The translations under genes and the position numbers were made by a program. Positions 53,754 through 62,531 of a DNA stretch of 64,000 nucleotides are shown here, piece by piece; position 1 is the stretch's first letter; every line of letters begins with the position of its first letter. The stretch comes from Halobacteriales archaeon YIM A00010 (GTDB lineage Archaea; Halobacteriota; Halobacteria; Halobacteriales; Haloarculaceae): positions 868,001 through 932,000 of the forward strand of contig JAKCFJ010000002.1 in NCBI GenBank assembly GCA_025041175.1, read 5' to 3'. The notes beneath the pieces were generated by a model. The model was not told where the DNA came from. It was given only the letters and a program-made list of their open reading frames with translations, and did not search any database.

Positions 53754-55337
53754 ATGGGAAATGACAGCGCCACGGGCGACACGAACGAGCTGGCGGGGCG
53801 ACACAAACCGATCTGGTTCGATACCTCGCCGCAAACGGAATACGCGGCGCTCGACGGCGAACTGCGCGTCGACACCGCAGTGGTCGGGGGCGGTATCGCG
53901 GGCATCACGACCGCGTTCGAGCTCCGGAACGCCGGCCAGTCGGTGGCGCTCCTCGATCGCAACCGGATACTACGATCGGTCACTGGGCACACGACGGCAA
54001 AGCTCACGTCGCTACACGGCCTGATCTACGCCCACCTCTGCGACCATTTCGGCCAACAGCACGCTCGACAGTACGCTGGCGCCAACGAGGCGGCCATCGA
54101 CGGAATCGAGGCGACCGTTCGGGAGCACGATATCGACTGTGGATTCGTGCGCACACCCGCGTACACCTACGTCGAGTCCGAAGACGGTCACCAGAAGATA
54201 CGCGAAGAGGTAGAAGCCGCGCGCAATCTCGGTCTTCCCGCTACCTACGTCGAGTCGACGGAGCTACCGTACGACGCGGAGGCCGCCGTCGAATTCGCCA
54301 ACCAGGCGCGGTTTCAGCCCCGGAAGTACCTGCTCGAACTCGCACGAAGAATACCGGGGGGCAACAGCCACATCTTCGAGGAGACGACGGTTCAGGACGT
54401 CACGGACGGCACGCCCTGCCGCGTACAAACCGACCGCGGGGAAGTGGTCGCCCGCGACGTCGTGATTGCGACCCATTTCCCGATCCGAGATCCCGCCCTC
54501 TACTTCACACGGCTCTCGCCAAAACGCTCCTACGTGCTTGGGGCGCGGCTCGCAGCTGCGCCCCCCGAAGGGATGTACTACGACCCCGAGGAGCCGTATT
54601 TCTCGGTCCGACCACACCCCGTGGACGGCGAATCGATGGTGTTGATCGGCGGACAGAACCACCGAACGGGCCAGGGAGACAGCACGAAAGAACGCTACCG
54701 CCGGCTAGAGCAACAGGCCCGCGAGCGGTTCGACATCGAATCCATCGAGTACCAGTGGGCCACCCAGGACTACGTCGCTATCGACCGGGTGCCGTTCGTG
54801 GGGCGGCTCGCGCCACAGATGTGCCACCTGTACGTTGCGACGGGATTCGGTGGGTGGGGAATGACCAACGGCACCGCTGCCGGACGACTCCTCAGTGATC
54901 TGATCCTCGGCCGGGAGAATCCCTACCGATCGGTGTATCGGCCCGCACGGCTCCAACTCGGAGCGTCACTGGGGCGGTTGCTGTCGCACAACACACACGC
55001 TGCGAAACACCTCATCGGAGACCGCACCGAGCGCCGTCCTCGGCTCGACCGTTCTCGGCTGGCCCGGGGCGAGGCAGCGGTCTTCACCGCACAGGATGAA
55101 CCTGTCGCCGCCTACCGCGATGAGGGGGGTGAACTTCACGCCGTCTCGGCGGTCTGTCCCCACATGGGGTGTCTCGTGTCGTGGAACGACGGCGAACAGT
55201 CCTGGGACTGTCCGTGTCACGGCTCCCGGTTCGACATCGACGGCACCGTGCTCGACACGCCGGCGGTGGACGATCTCGACCACCCTGATCACACATATGA
55301 CGGGGACCGATCGAACACCTCGGAGCGACGGCTTTGA
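53754..55337 (+). CDS. FAD-dependent oxidoreductase with C-terminal Rieske domain
   Basis: A 527-residue fusion. The N-terminal D-amino-acid-oxidase-like part has VVGGGIAGITTAFELRNAGQ and GHTTAKLTSLHGLIY. The C-terminal 90 residues carry the Rieske [2Fe-2S] ligands CPHMGCLV and CPCHGSRFD (about residues 465-495). This joins substrate oxidation to an electron-transfer centre and is known in bacteria as well. ATG 53754 is preferred over GTG 53745. The substrate is unknown. Confidence 0.9.
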   Translation: MGNDSATGDTNELAGRHKPIWFDTSPQTEYAALDGELRVDTAVVGGGIAGITTAFELRNAGQSVALLDRNRILRSVTGHTTAKLTSLHGLIYAHLCDHFGQQHARQYAGANEAAIDGIEATVREHDIDCGFVRTPAYTYVESEDGHQKIREEVEAARNLGLPATYVESTELPYDAEAAVEFANQARFQPRKYLLELARRIPGGNSHIFEETTVQDVTDGTPCRVQTDRGEVVARDVVIATHFPIRDPALYFTRLSPKRSYVLGARLAAAPPEGMYYDPEEPYFSVRPHPVDGESMVLIGGQNHRTGQGDSTKERYRRLEQQARERFDIESIEYQWATQDYVAIDRVPFVGRLAPQMCHLYVATGFGGWGMTNGTAAGRLLSDLILGRENPYRSVYRPARLQLGASLGRLLSHNTHAAKHLIGDRTERRPRLDRSRLARGEAAVFTAQDEPVAAYRDEGGELHAVSAVCPHMGCLVSWNDGEQSWDCPCHGSRFDIDGTVLDTPAVDDLDHPDHTYDGDRSNTSERRL

Positions 55338-55441
55338 ATGCACAGGGCGAAGATCGATACCGCTCACACCCGTTCGTCAACGAGCGCGAAACTGCTGTCG
55401 CCTGGGCGCGTGTATTCATCCGCGTCCGAGATACCACGATC

Positions 55442-55993
55442 ATGACCGATCCTGATTTCGAAACCGAATTCGAGGAAGCGCTTACGAACGTTCCCGAAGA
55501 ACAGTACGACCGCGATCGATTCGTTCCGGGGAGCGGTTCGTTCGACGCGGAAATCGTGCTCGTCGGAGAGGCCCCCGGCGAACAGGAGGTCGAACAGAAC
55601 GAACCGTTCGTCGGAGCAGCAGGGAAACGGCTCCGGTCTACGTTCGGTGACACCGGTCTCGACCGAGCAACACTGTACATTACGAACCTGGTGAAGGTCA
55701 GACCGCCGGAGAATCGTAATCCCCATCGCGAGGAGATCAAGGCGTGGCAACCGCTGCTCGACGCCGAACTCGAACGCGTCGATCCGGCCGTCGTGGTTCC
55801 ACTCGGTACGTTTGCCATCCGAGAGCTGCTCGACACCGAGAAGACTATTTCGGAGCTGCGGGGGACAGCCTACGAGCAAAGCGGGCGGCTCGTCGTTCCA
55901 ACGTACCACCCAGCGGCATCGTTTTACGATGAGAGCACACGGGAGGCGCTCGCTGACGACCTGCGCTTGGCGGCGACGAAAATGGAATCGTAG
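55442..55993 (+). CDS. Uracil-DNA glycosylase family 4-like protein without cysteines
   Basis: A 183-residue member of the UDG superfamily. The first motif is GEAPGEQEVEQNEPFVG (about 42-58), the middle one VKVRPPENRNP, and the last PTYHPAA. Family 4 enzymes hold a [4Fe-4S] cluster with four cysteines. Here there is no cysteine at all: the KCRPP position is V86, the next is A101/W102, and the N-terminal CxxC is absent. It may be an active cluster-free form or a non-catalytic binder of uracil DNA. Confidence 0.85.
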   Translation: MTDPDFETEFEEALTNVPEEQYDRDRFVPGSGSFDAEIVLVGEAPGEQEVEQNEPFVGAAGKRLRSTFGDTGLDRATLYITNLVKVRPPENRNPHREEIKAWQPLLDAELERVDPAVVVPLGTFAIRELLDTEKTISELRGTAYEQSGRLVVPTYHPAASFYDESTREALADDLRLAATKMES

Positions 55994-56219
55994 CGCAGTG
56001 GCTGCTCGATCTCGGTGTACGCTCCGGCTGCCCGTCGTCCGCGTCCGCCTCGAGAGCAACCAGTACTCGGATGAACGTTACGCCCAGCTATCCACAGCGT
56101 TCTCGGCTGCGGTCGAGTGCAGTCCGAACAGGCGGGGCTCGGGGTCGTCCCGCCCGCGACAGCCACGAGCGCACCCAACTCCGTTCTCACGGCGTCCTCT
56201 CTCCGCTCGTGGGCGTGAG

Positions 56220-56435
56220 TTAGCGATCGTCGGTGTATCGAAATCCGACGACGGTCGTCACGCCACACGCCCGACAGATGCTTTCGACCAGCCCATCGGG
56301 CTGTTCGTCGGAAAGGGTAGCGGGGGCGGACAGTCTGACCGAACGCCGGCGGTGGCATTCGTCGCAGGTGACCGTCACGGTAGCGGCTGACGATGCCGTT
56401 TTTTCCACGGGCGCGAGCGCACCATTCCTGGTCAT
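56220..56435 (-). CDS. Small two-CxxC zinc-ribbon protein
   Basis: A 71-residue protein with CDECHRRRSV and ICRACG knuckles, so a four-cysteine zinc ribbon. ATG 56435 is used because the upstream frame to 56606 has a poor composition. Haloarchaea have many such small zinc-finger proteins. Function unknown. Confidence 0.7.
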   Translation of the reverse strand: MTRNGALAPVEKTASSAATVTVTCDECHRRRSVRLSAPATLSDEQPDGLVESICRACGVTTVVGFRYTDDR

Positions 56436-56602
56436 TTGTATCTCCCCACCCTGCACTCTACTGAGCAAGGTGGTTGTCAGTAGGATACGAACGGTCAAGT
56501 TTGTAGTGGTGGCGGTGAAAGTGAAATCTCGTTCGATTGATGCCCCGACGGAGACCGCGGGATCCATCCGGCTCTCGAACGGTCCCACCGTCAACGCACG
56601 GG

Positions 56603-57265
56603 TCAAAATCCGAGTTGGTCGTCGATCAGCACGAGCTGCGTGCGGTCGTCGACCCGCTCGTATTCGAGGGAGACGAGTTTCCCGACGAGGCTTCCTTGCC
56701 CGTACACCTCCTGTGCACGGGCGTCCTCAAGAGGAAGTGCGTATTCGCGAAGCCGCTCGACGGCGGCGGCCCACGTCGGCATGATCTTGTTCGTACTGCC
56801 GAGGAGAACGAGGGATTCGGCTCCGAACGGCCAGGCCCCCACGCCGTTGCCGAGCGCGTTCGCGCCGATCAGTTCGCCGCTCTCAGCGATGGCGTTGACG
56901 CCATCGAAGAAAACGTCCGTCGTGGTCGCGTTCCGACGGGCTTCGAATCGGGCGTCGCCTTCGAGTTCATCGAGTCGATTGCCGACGTATTCGAACCCAT
57001 CGGCTGTTTCCAGCACGTCCGTGAATCCGATCTCTTCCATCGTCGTCGAGTGGCCGCTCATCACGCTCGCGCCGCGCGGGATCTGTTCTGTGAGGTACTC
57101 GCGCGCTTTGTCGCTGGAGTCACAGACAGTGACGCCAACGTTTCGCTCCTCGACGTTCTCGACGACCGCCGCGATCGTCTCCTCAGCGGGCCGCTGATCG
57201 AACTCGGACTGATCGAGGTCCAATTCGTCCACAAAATCGTCTTTCGTGTGGTAGTCGTCGGCCAT
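56603..57265 (-). CDS. LUD-domain protein (LutC/YkgG type)
   Basis: A 220-residue protein. It has SVMSGHSTTMEEIGFTDVL, VNAIAESGELIGANALGNG and VLLGSTNKIMPTWAAAVERL, the LUD-domain pattern found in lactate-utilisation proteins. No LutA or LutB partner is nearby, so its role is not clear. ATG 57265 (MADDYHTKDDF) is chosen over 57298. Confidence 0.88.
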   Translation of the reverse strand: MADDYHTKDDFVDELDLDQSEFDQRPAEETIAAVVENVEERNVGVTVCDSSDKAREYLTEQIPRGASVMSGHSTTMEEIGFTDVLETADGFEYVGNRLDELEGDARFEARRNATTTDVFFDGVNAIAESGELIGANALGNGVGAWPFGAESLVLLGSTNKIMPTWAAAVERLREYALPLEDARAQEVYGQGSLVGKLVSLEYERVDDRTQLVLIDDQLGF

Positions 57266-57414
57266 CGCGTGGGATCGTTCGACGGCCAGGCGGATCAAGC
57301 TACTGGAGGAGACGGTCCGACGCGTGCGCCACGATCTCCCACCGACCGCATCGGTTTCTCCCCCTTGTATTGGAAAACAGAACGGGTAGCTTTCGGCGGA
57401 CCCGTACTTCCTCC

Positions 57415-57774
57415 ATGGCGCTCATCGACACGCTCGTCGTGTTCGTGATCAGTCTGCTCGTGGGAGCTACCGGGATCTACATCGGGGCTCGCATCATCAC
57501 CGGCACGAAGAACTTCACGTACGCGATCATTACGGCGCTCATCGCGTCGATCGTGTGGGCTGGGGTCGCTCTCCTCCTGGGATGGATTCCGTTTCTCGGG
57601 CCGCTGGTGGCACTGGTGGCGTATCTCGGCGTGATCAACTGGCGCTATCCCGGTGGGTGGCTGCGCGCCGTTGGAATCGCGCTCATCGCGTGGGTAGCCT
57701 CGCTGGTCATCCTCTATGTGCTCGCAGCCCTCGGTCTCATCACCCCCGACGCCGTCGGCGTCATCGGGGCGTGA
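57415..57774 (+). CDS. Four-helix membrane protein
   Basis: A 119-residue protein with four hydrophobic helices (about 5-25, 36-58, 60-78, 85-108) and a short GTKNFTY loop. No functional motif. The ATG at 57415 is preferred to 57370. It sits just upstream of a broken kinase gene. Function unknown. Confidence 0.75.
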   Translation: MALIDTLVVFVISLLVGATGIYIGARIITGTKNFTYAIITALIASIVWAGVALLLGWIPFLGPLVALVAYLGVINWRYPGGWLRAVGIALIAWVASLVILYVLAALGLITPDAVGVIGA

Positions 57775-57863
57775 GAACGCGCTCCTCGAAGAGCGCGGAG
57801 CTCGACGCGCGACAGCGCTTCCGACGAAAGACGCCTTTTCCATCCGCCTCCCGTAGTGGCTGT

Positions 57864-58336
57864 ATGGGCTACGCCGACCTCGCCGCTGTGCTTCGAGACA
57901 GTGCCTCGCGCCGCGAGATCACTGCGTTTCCGGACGGCAGCGTCGACGTGTATTACGATGTCATCGATAGCGACGGCGATCACGTTGAGTCTCGTGAGGC
58001 GTTCGGGGAACGAATCACGGCCGGTGTGGATACGTTCTCGATCGATCGATCGGCGGTAACGATGGGTGGACAGGCGGTGAACATGGCCCGTCAAGCACAC
58101 GAACTCAGCGACATCGTCTCCCTAACGTTCGCGTCGAAGAAACGAAGCCGGTGACGGGTGCAGGGGACCGGTTCAGCGCAGGGATGGCCCACGGTCTCGC
58201 GCGGGAGTGGGGGTTCGAGAGCGCGCTACGGCTCGGCAATCTCTGTGCCTCGTACTACGTGGAACACGGAGAAACCGGATCGAGAGCGGCGCTCTCTGCC
58301 TACGCGGAACAACACGCCCGAGACAGCGACGGTTGA
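57864..58336 (+). pseudogene. PfkB-type sugar kinase with internal deletion
   Basis: The first 96 codons (MGYADLAAVLRDSASR... VTMGGQAVNMARQAHEL) match the N-terminus of a PfkB/ribokinase-like protein. From about 58110 the frame changes and the C-terminal part PVTGAGDRFSAGMAHGLARE follows, with the TGAGD catalytic motif. About 150-200 residues in the middle are missing, so the gene is broken by deletion plus frameshift. Confidence 0.8.
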
Positions 58337-58482
58337 ATCGTTCGCACCGCGGGGGTGGTTCTGATTCGGTGGTGCCGACCCGACCGGGCGCTCGGGCGTC
58401 GGATCGACAGCACGCTGTCTCCTTCCCCTAGACACCGCTCACCCCTCGGATTTTTCCCTGTGCTCCCCGTACACACTACGCA

Positions 58483-58746
58483 ATGCCAGACTCGTTAGAC
58501 AGGGCGGAGACGTCCACAGAAGCCCGAATGGTGATCGAACCCGATGCCGTGCACGAGGGCGAAGACGAACTGTTTCTCGACTGCCCACAGTGTGGCTCGA
58601 CCACGACCATTACCCGGATACTCAGTAAGGGCCGCTGCTCCGGCTACCTCGACGCGGACGCAGCGGAGTCCAAAACGGAGGACAAACAGCTCCTCGACCC
58701 GATCTGTACCGCGAAGCTGTCGCTCGAACTCGTCTGGGAGTCCTGA
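58483..58746 (+). CDS. Small zinc-binding-like protein
   Basis: An 87-residue acidic protein with CPQCGSTTTITRIL and later single cysteines CSGYLD and ICTAKL, which together suit a metal knuckle. It matches a haloarchaeal small zinc-ribbon group (I recall DUF7837; not tested). Function unknown. Confidence 0.7.
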   Translation: MPDSLDRAETSTEARMVIEPDAVHEGEDELFLDCPQCGSTTTITRILSKGRCSGYLDADAAESKTEDKQLLDPICTAKLSLELVWES

Positions 58747-58758
58747 CCACCGAACGCT

Positions 58759-59991
58759 CTACTCCGCCGTGCGCCACCAGTTGAGCAGTTCCTGGGCCTG
58801 TGCCGTAGAGCGATTGCGTCGTTCACGGGGGTGTTTCCGGGACTTGTCCTCGAGAGCATTCCCCTCCGCAACAGCGGCTGCTTCCTTGAAGGCCGTTGGG
58901 GCCCCGTACTCCTCGGCCGATCCCACGAACCGACCTTCGTCGGTGAACAGCCGAACAGTCACGAGCAACAGCGGCGTGCCACGCTGTTGCTCGCGGTGTT
59001 CGTGGAAAACGACGTTCGCTTCCAGAATATTCATATCCTGGTACTTGTGGTCGATCTCCTCGATGCGCGTGGCGATGTCGGCGCGGGAAAGCCCGTACAG
59101 ATGTTCGACACCGAACACCTGGATATCCATGTGACGCTGTTCGTCCACCGTCAGCACGCGCAGAACGTCGGTCGTCGTCATGATACCGATCGGACGCCCA
59201 TCGGATGCAGTGACGACCAACGAGGAATAGTCGGTGTCGAGTATCTCTTCGACGGCTTCCTTCAGAGACTCCTCGTGGTCGACGGTGTAAACGGGCGTCG
59301 ACATCACGTCACGAGCGGGAAGATCGAGCATCCGCGCGGACTCACCGACGCGCTCACCGAAGCCAGTATGGGTGCGAAATCCGGGGGACGAACCGGAACC
59401 ACCGTGACCGTCGAACCCGTCCGGCGCGCCGCCCTGGATGCGTTGCATCTTCCGGACGATGAACTCGATGAGATCGAAGACGCTAACGAGACCGACCGCC
59501 TCACCCTCATCGATCACCGGAACGCGAGAAATGTCGTTTTCTCGGAGAACGTTAATGACCCGTCCGAGGGACGTGTCCGGCTCGACCGAGACGAGATCTC
59601 GCGTGAAAACGTCCTGAACGCTGAGAGTGTCCAGATTCTCTAGCACGAGGTCGAGGACAGCGTGGTCGGTGACGACACCGTGGAACTGGCTCCCCTCGTA
59701 GACGGGCAACAGCTTCAGTTCGCTTTCGACCATCAGCCGCGCCGTCTCGCGGACGTTCTCCGTCCGCTTGATCCGCGGCGGACTCCGAACCACCGACTGC
59801 AGCTTCTCCCCGGGGTCGTGATGGGAGTCCAGGAGTTCTTTGCGCGGGATGACCCCCTCTACCCCGTCGTCGCCCGCGACGAGGATGGCGTTCGACAGTT
59901 TCTCTTCACTGAACGCCCCACGGAGCTTCGAAACGCGAGTCGATGGATCGAACGATGCGTGCTCGGTCGTGACGGCGTCAGTGATGTCCAT
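58759..59991 (-). CDS. CBS-repeat protein with HPF-like C-terminal domain
   Basis: A 410-residue protein. CBS motifs are at about residues 1-117, 125-182 and 225-282 (VQDVFTRDLVSVEPDT, ARDVMSTPVYTVDHEE, GIMTTTDVLRVL). Residues about 287-385 (MDIQVFGVEHLYGLSRADIA, ANVVFHEHREQQRG, DEGRFVGSAEEYGAPTAFKEA) look like the ribosome-hibernation S30AE/HPF fold. The CBS part probably senses nucleotides and controls binding of the C-terminal part to ribosomes. The HPF assignment is by pattern only. ATG 59991 is used, because the open frame to 60276 runs through element A2. Confidence 0.82.
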   Translation of the reverse strand: MDITDAVTTEHASFDPSTRVSKLRGAFSEEKLSNAILVAGDDGVEGVIPRKELLDSHHDPGEKLQSVVRSPPRIKRTENVRETARLMVESELKLLPVYEGSQFHGVVTDHAVLDLVLENLDTLSVQDVFTRDLVSVEPDTSLGRVINVLRENDISRVPVIDEGEAVGLVSVFDLIEFIVRKMQRIQGGAPDGFDGHGGSGSSPGFRTHTGFGERVGESARMLDLPARDVMSTPVYTVDHEESLKEAVEEILDTDYSSLVVTASDGRPIGIMTTTDVLRVLTVDEQRHMDIQVFGVEHLYGLSRADIATRIEEIDHKYQDMNILEANVVFHEHREQQRGTPLLLVTVRLFTDEGRFVGSAEEYGAPTAFKEAAAVAEGNALEDKSRKHPRERRNRSTAQAQELLNWWRTAE

Positions 59992-60034
59992 CACCGGATC
60001 TACGTCCTCGAATGAGAAAAGTGTATGGCTGCTA

Positions 60035-60140
60035 TACTGTCGGTCATAATTACGAGACTCTACGGTGGCGTGTTCGAGAGCATGGAGCAATCGCCTGACC
60101 ACACAGGCTAGCGAGTGGTCAACGACCATGACCGACAGTA
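60035..60140 (+). mobile_element. Family A MITE-like element, copy A2
   Basis: 106 bp, ends TACTGTCGGTCAT and ATGACCGACAGTA, interior closely matching A1 (GGAGCAATCGCCTGA shared). It lies upstream of two divergent genes, 44 bases from the CBS start and 89 from the next ATG. The flanking triplets CTA and TAC do not match, so the duplication is not clear here. Confidence 0.85.
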
Positions 60141-60228
60141 TACTGACTGGCACTGATCTCACGCCGGTGTCGGAAGGGCCGCTGTCGCAGCCCGGTCGCT
60201 TATTCGGATCGCGCCCCTCAAACCGACC

Positions 60229-60810
60229 ATGTCCGTCGATGAAAGCGTGATCGAGGAGATAACGAAACACAGCCAAAACGTGCTTTTCAGGGAGCTACTG
60301 CTGATGATCGAGCGGTCTCATCCCGAGACGGCCGGCATCTCCCGAGAGACGATCGACGCCTACGCCAGCGAACTCGGGGGCACAACAGCTGTCGAGTTTA
60401 CTCCCGAGGAACTGCTCGACACCGTCGACGACCGACTCGTGGACACCGATACGTGGATCGACACCAACACGCTCTATCCCCTCGACGACCGAATCAGCGT
60501 GTATCCCGCGCGCTGGCACGATGCGCTCGGTGGAACCGTCGATATCCCGGCCTACATCCGGTTTATCGAGGACGAAGTCGACGGAAACGACGCCGACCTC
60601 ACGAGGGCACAGCCGGGCGACGGTCTCCACGAACAGGATCTGCTCGATCTCGTCGCAGTCGTCGGACGCACGGACAGGGAAACGGCGAAATCCCGCCTCG
60701 AGCAGCTCCGCGATCGGGGCGAGATCGCCGAAGGTGCCGACCAACACCCCGACGCTCTCGTCTATCTGCGCGAGCGGACCGACCGCCGCGATCCCGCGCT
60801 CGATACGTAA
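60229..60810 (+). CDS. Haloarchaeal protein with C-terminal winged helix
   Basis: A 193-residue acidic protein. The N-terminal part is alpha-helical (EEITKHSQNVLFRELLLMIERSHPE), and the C-terminal 60 residues look like a winged helix (LHEQDLLDLVAVVGRTDRETAKSRLEQLRDRGEI). No family recognised. It could be a DNA-binding regulator. Confidence 0.65.
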   Translation: MSVDESVIEEITKHSQNVLFRELLLMIERSHPETAGISRETIDAYASELGGTTAVEFTPEELLDTVDDRLVDTDTWIDTNTLYPLDDRISVYPARWHDALGGTVDIPAYIRFIEDEVDGNDADLTRAQPGDGLHEQDLLDLVAVVGRTDRETAKSRLEQLRDRGEIAEGADQHPDALVYLRERTDRRDPALDT

Positions 60811-61039
60811 GGAACGGGCACTGACGTAATGGATAGCATCATTAGAAGTAATATATGCATTCTTGAGCACGATCAGTATGAACATATGCTTGTATGGAAA
60901 ATAGATTTTATATATGATCACCATTACTCCACCTGAATACATTTGACTAATCCACATATGATGGATAGATAGATCATCAATATGCGACCGGTGACACAGT
61001 CGCCGCTCGTTCGTCGTAGGGGCGTTCGTGTTCCGCCAC

Positions 61040-61474
61040 CTATCGGACGATAGTAACGGGAACAGGGGACCGGCGGGCAACCGTTTCGGCAACGCTTCCG
61101 AGCAGGATTCGGCTCGCGCCCGAACGGCCGTGGCTCCCGATCACGATGTGATCGACGTCGTGTTCTCGTGCGTACTCGACGATAGCGCGCTTGGTGGAGC
61201 CGGTCTGTACCTCGGTATCGATGGTAACGCCGTGAGCATCGGCCCGTTCTTTTGCCTCCTCTAACAGCTGTTCAGTCGCTTCTCGGCGTTGGGTTTGAAT
61301 CGCCTGGTGATCGATCATCGCGTCCCCCTCGATCCCGCCGTAAACGTACTGATCAGCGGGATCGAGGATGTGGACAGCCGTAATGTTTTCCTCGGGATAC
61401 TCGGCTGTCGCGTAGTTCAAGGCCTCGTCCGATTGCTCGGAGCTATCGATCGGGACGAGGATGTGTCGAGGCAT
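61040..61474 (-). CDS. Universal stress protein (UspA)
   Basis: A 144-residue UspA. It starts RHILVPIDSSEQSDEALNYA and ends IVIGSHGRSGASRILLGSVAETVARRS, the ATP-binding loop of the family. Single gene, divergent from the regulator at 61726. Confidence 0.93.
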   Translation of the reverse strand: MPRHILVPIDSSEQSDEALNYATAEYPEENITAVHILDPADQYVYGGIEGDAMIDHQAIQTQRREATEQLLEEAKERADAHGVTIDTEVQTGSTKRAIVEYAREHDVDHIVIGSHGRSGASRILLGSVAETVARRSPVPVTIVR

Positions 61475-61725
61475 ATCATGGTATAGTCCACCTAGACATA
61501 AATACTACCTGCCGTCGACGGCCACCCAGCAGGGTCCGCAGAAACCGACCGCCGAGAGATGCGCGAGAGACCGTGTAATGGAGACGGTTTATTCACCGTG
61601 GTCGGAATGACCGATCCGTAGTACGCACCCTGCATCTGTCGTCGGCTCCGCGTCGTATACCCTTGAATATCGAAGGACCTATATCCCATAGTCATGAGTG
61701 TGACAACACGGAACACCTAGAACAC

Positions 61726-62400
61726 ATGGCCGATGCAAACATCGTCGTCGACATCACCATCCCGGCCGAAAGCTTCGAGTTGGGGCGGATTTTCAGTGAT
61801 TTCCAGGATCTCTCCGTGCGTTTCGAACGGATCGTACCGCTTCGAGCCGAACTGCTCCCGCTGCTGTGGGTGGCAAACGAGGATCGGTCGGAAATCAAAG
61901 CGGCTCTCGAGGAACATCCACAAACGGAACGCGTGCGGTCTATCACGACGGCGAACGACGCGGAGCTGTTCGAAGTGGGGTGGGAGCCGGATCTCAACGG
62001 ACTCATTCGGACCATGATCGAAACGGACGCCCGGCTGCTCAAAGCCGAAGGCACCGCCGAAGAGTGGGAGTTTCGTCTCCGCTTTGCAACTCACGAGGAC
62101 CTCACTGCGTTCAATCAGGCCGTTACCGACCAGGGGATCCCGCTGTTGCTCCGGCAGTTGCACAATCCGGCCGAATCCACCGACCAGTCGCCGTTGTCGT
62201 CGAAACAGCGCGAGACGATCGAGCAGGCGTACCACCGCGGCTATTTCAACGTGCCCCGAGACAGCACCGTCACTGATCTCGCTGACGCCATGGAAATCAG
62301 CGATTCGGCCCTTTCTCAACGCCTGCGCCGTGGTCTCTCCGTGCTCGTGCGAGAATCCCTCATCTCGGAGGAAACTGGCGGAGGAAACGCAGGGAAATGA
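61726..62400 (+). CDS. HTH_10 (Bat-like) transcriptional regulator
   Basis: A 224-residue regulator. The C-terminus has an HTH_10 domain, KQRETIEQAYHRGYFNVPRD followed by TVTDLADAMEISDSALSQRLRRG, typical of haloarchaeal bacterio-opsin-activator-like proteins. The N-terminal 150 residues are a ligand-sensing region (ESFELGRIFSDF). ATG 61726 is chosen. A related paralogue follows at 62532. Confidence 0.88.
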   Translation: MADANIVVDITIPAESFELGRIFSDFQDLSVRFERIVPLRAELLPLLWVANEDRSEIKAALEEHPQTERVRSITTANDAELFEVGWEPDLNGLIRTMIETDARLLKAEGTAEEWEFRLRFATHEDLTAFNQAVTDQGIPLLLRQLHNPAESTDQSPLSSKQRETIEQAYHRGYFNVPRDSTVTDLADAMEISDSALSQRLRRGLSVLVRESLISEETGGGNAGK

Positions 62401-62531
62401 GCATCGCCTTCGCCACCGAAGGTCTGTCTCTCAGCCGGTTCTCTCCCCCATTATTACCTTAATCACACGGGTGAATTAATAACAATACATTCAAGGAAAT
62501 ACTTACCGTATAGCTATCCAATGAAAGAGAC

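Noticed and set aside
60000-60276. N-terminal extension of the CBS-HPF protein
   Set aside because: The extra 95 codons run through the family A element A2 and the divergent promoter region.
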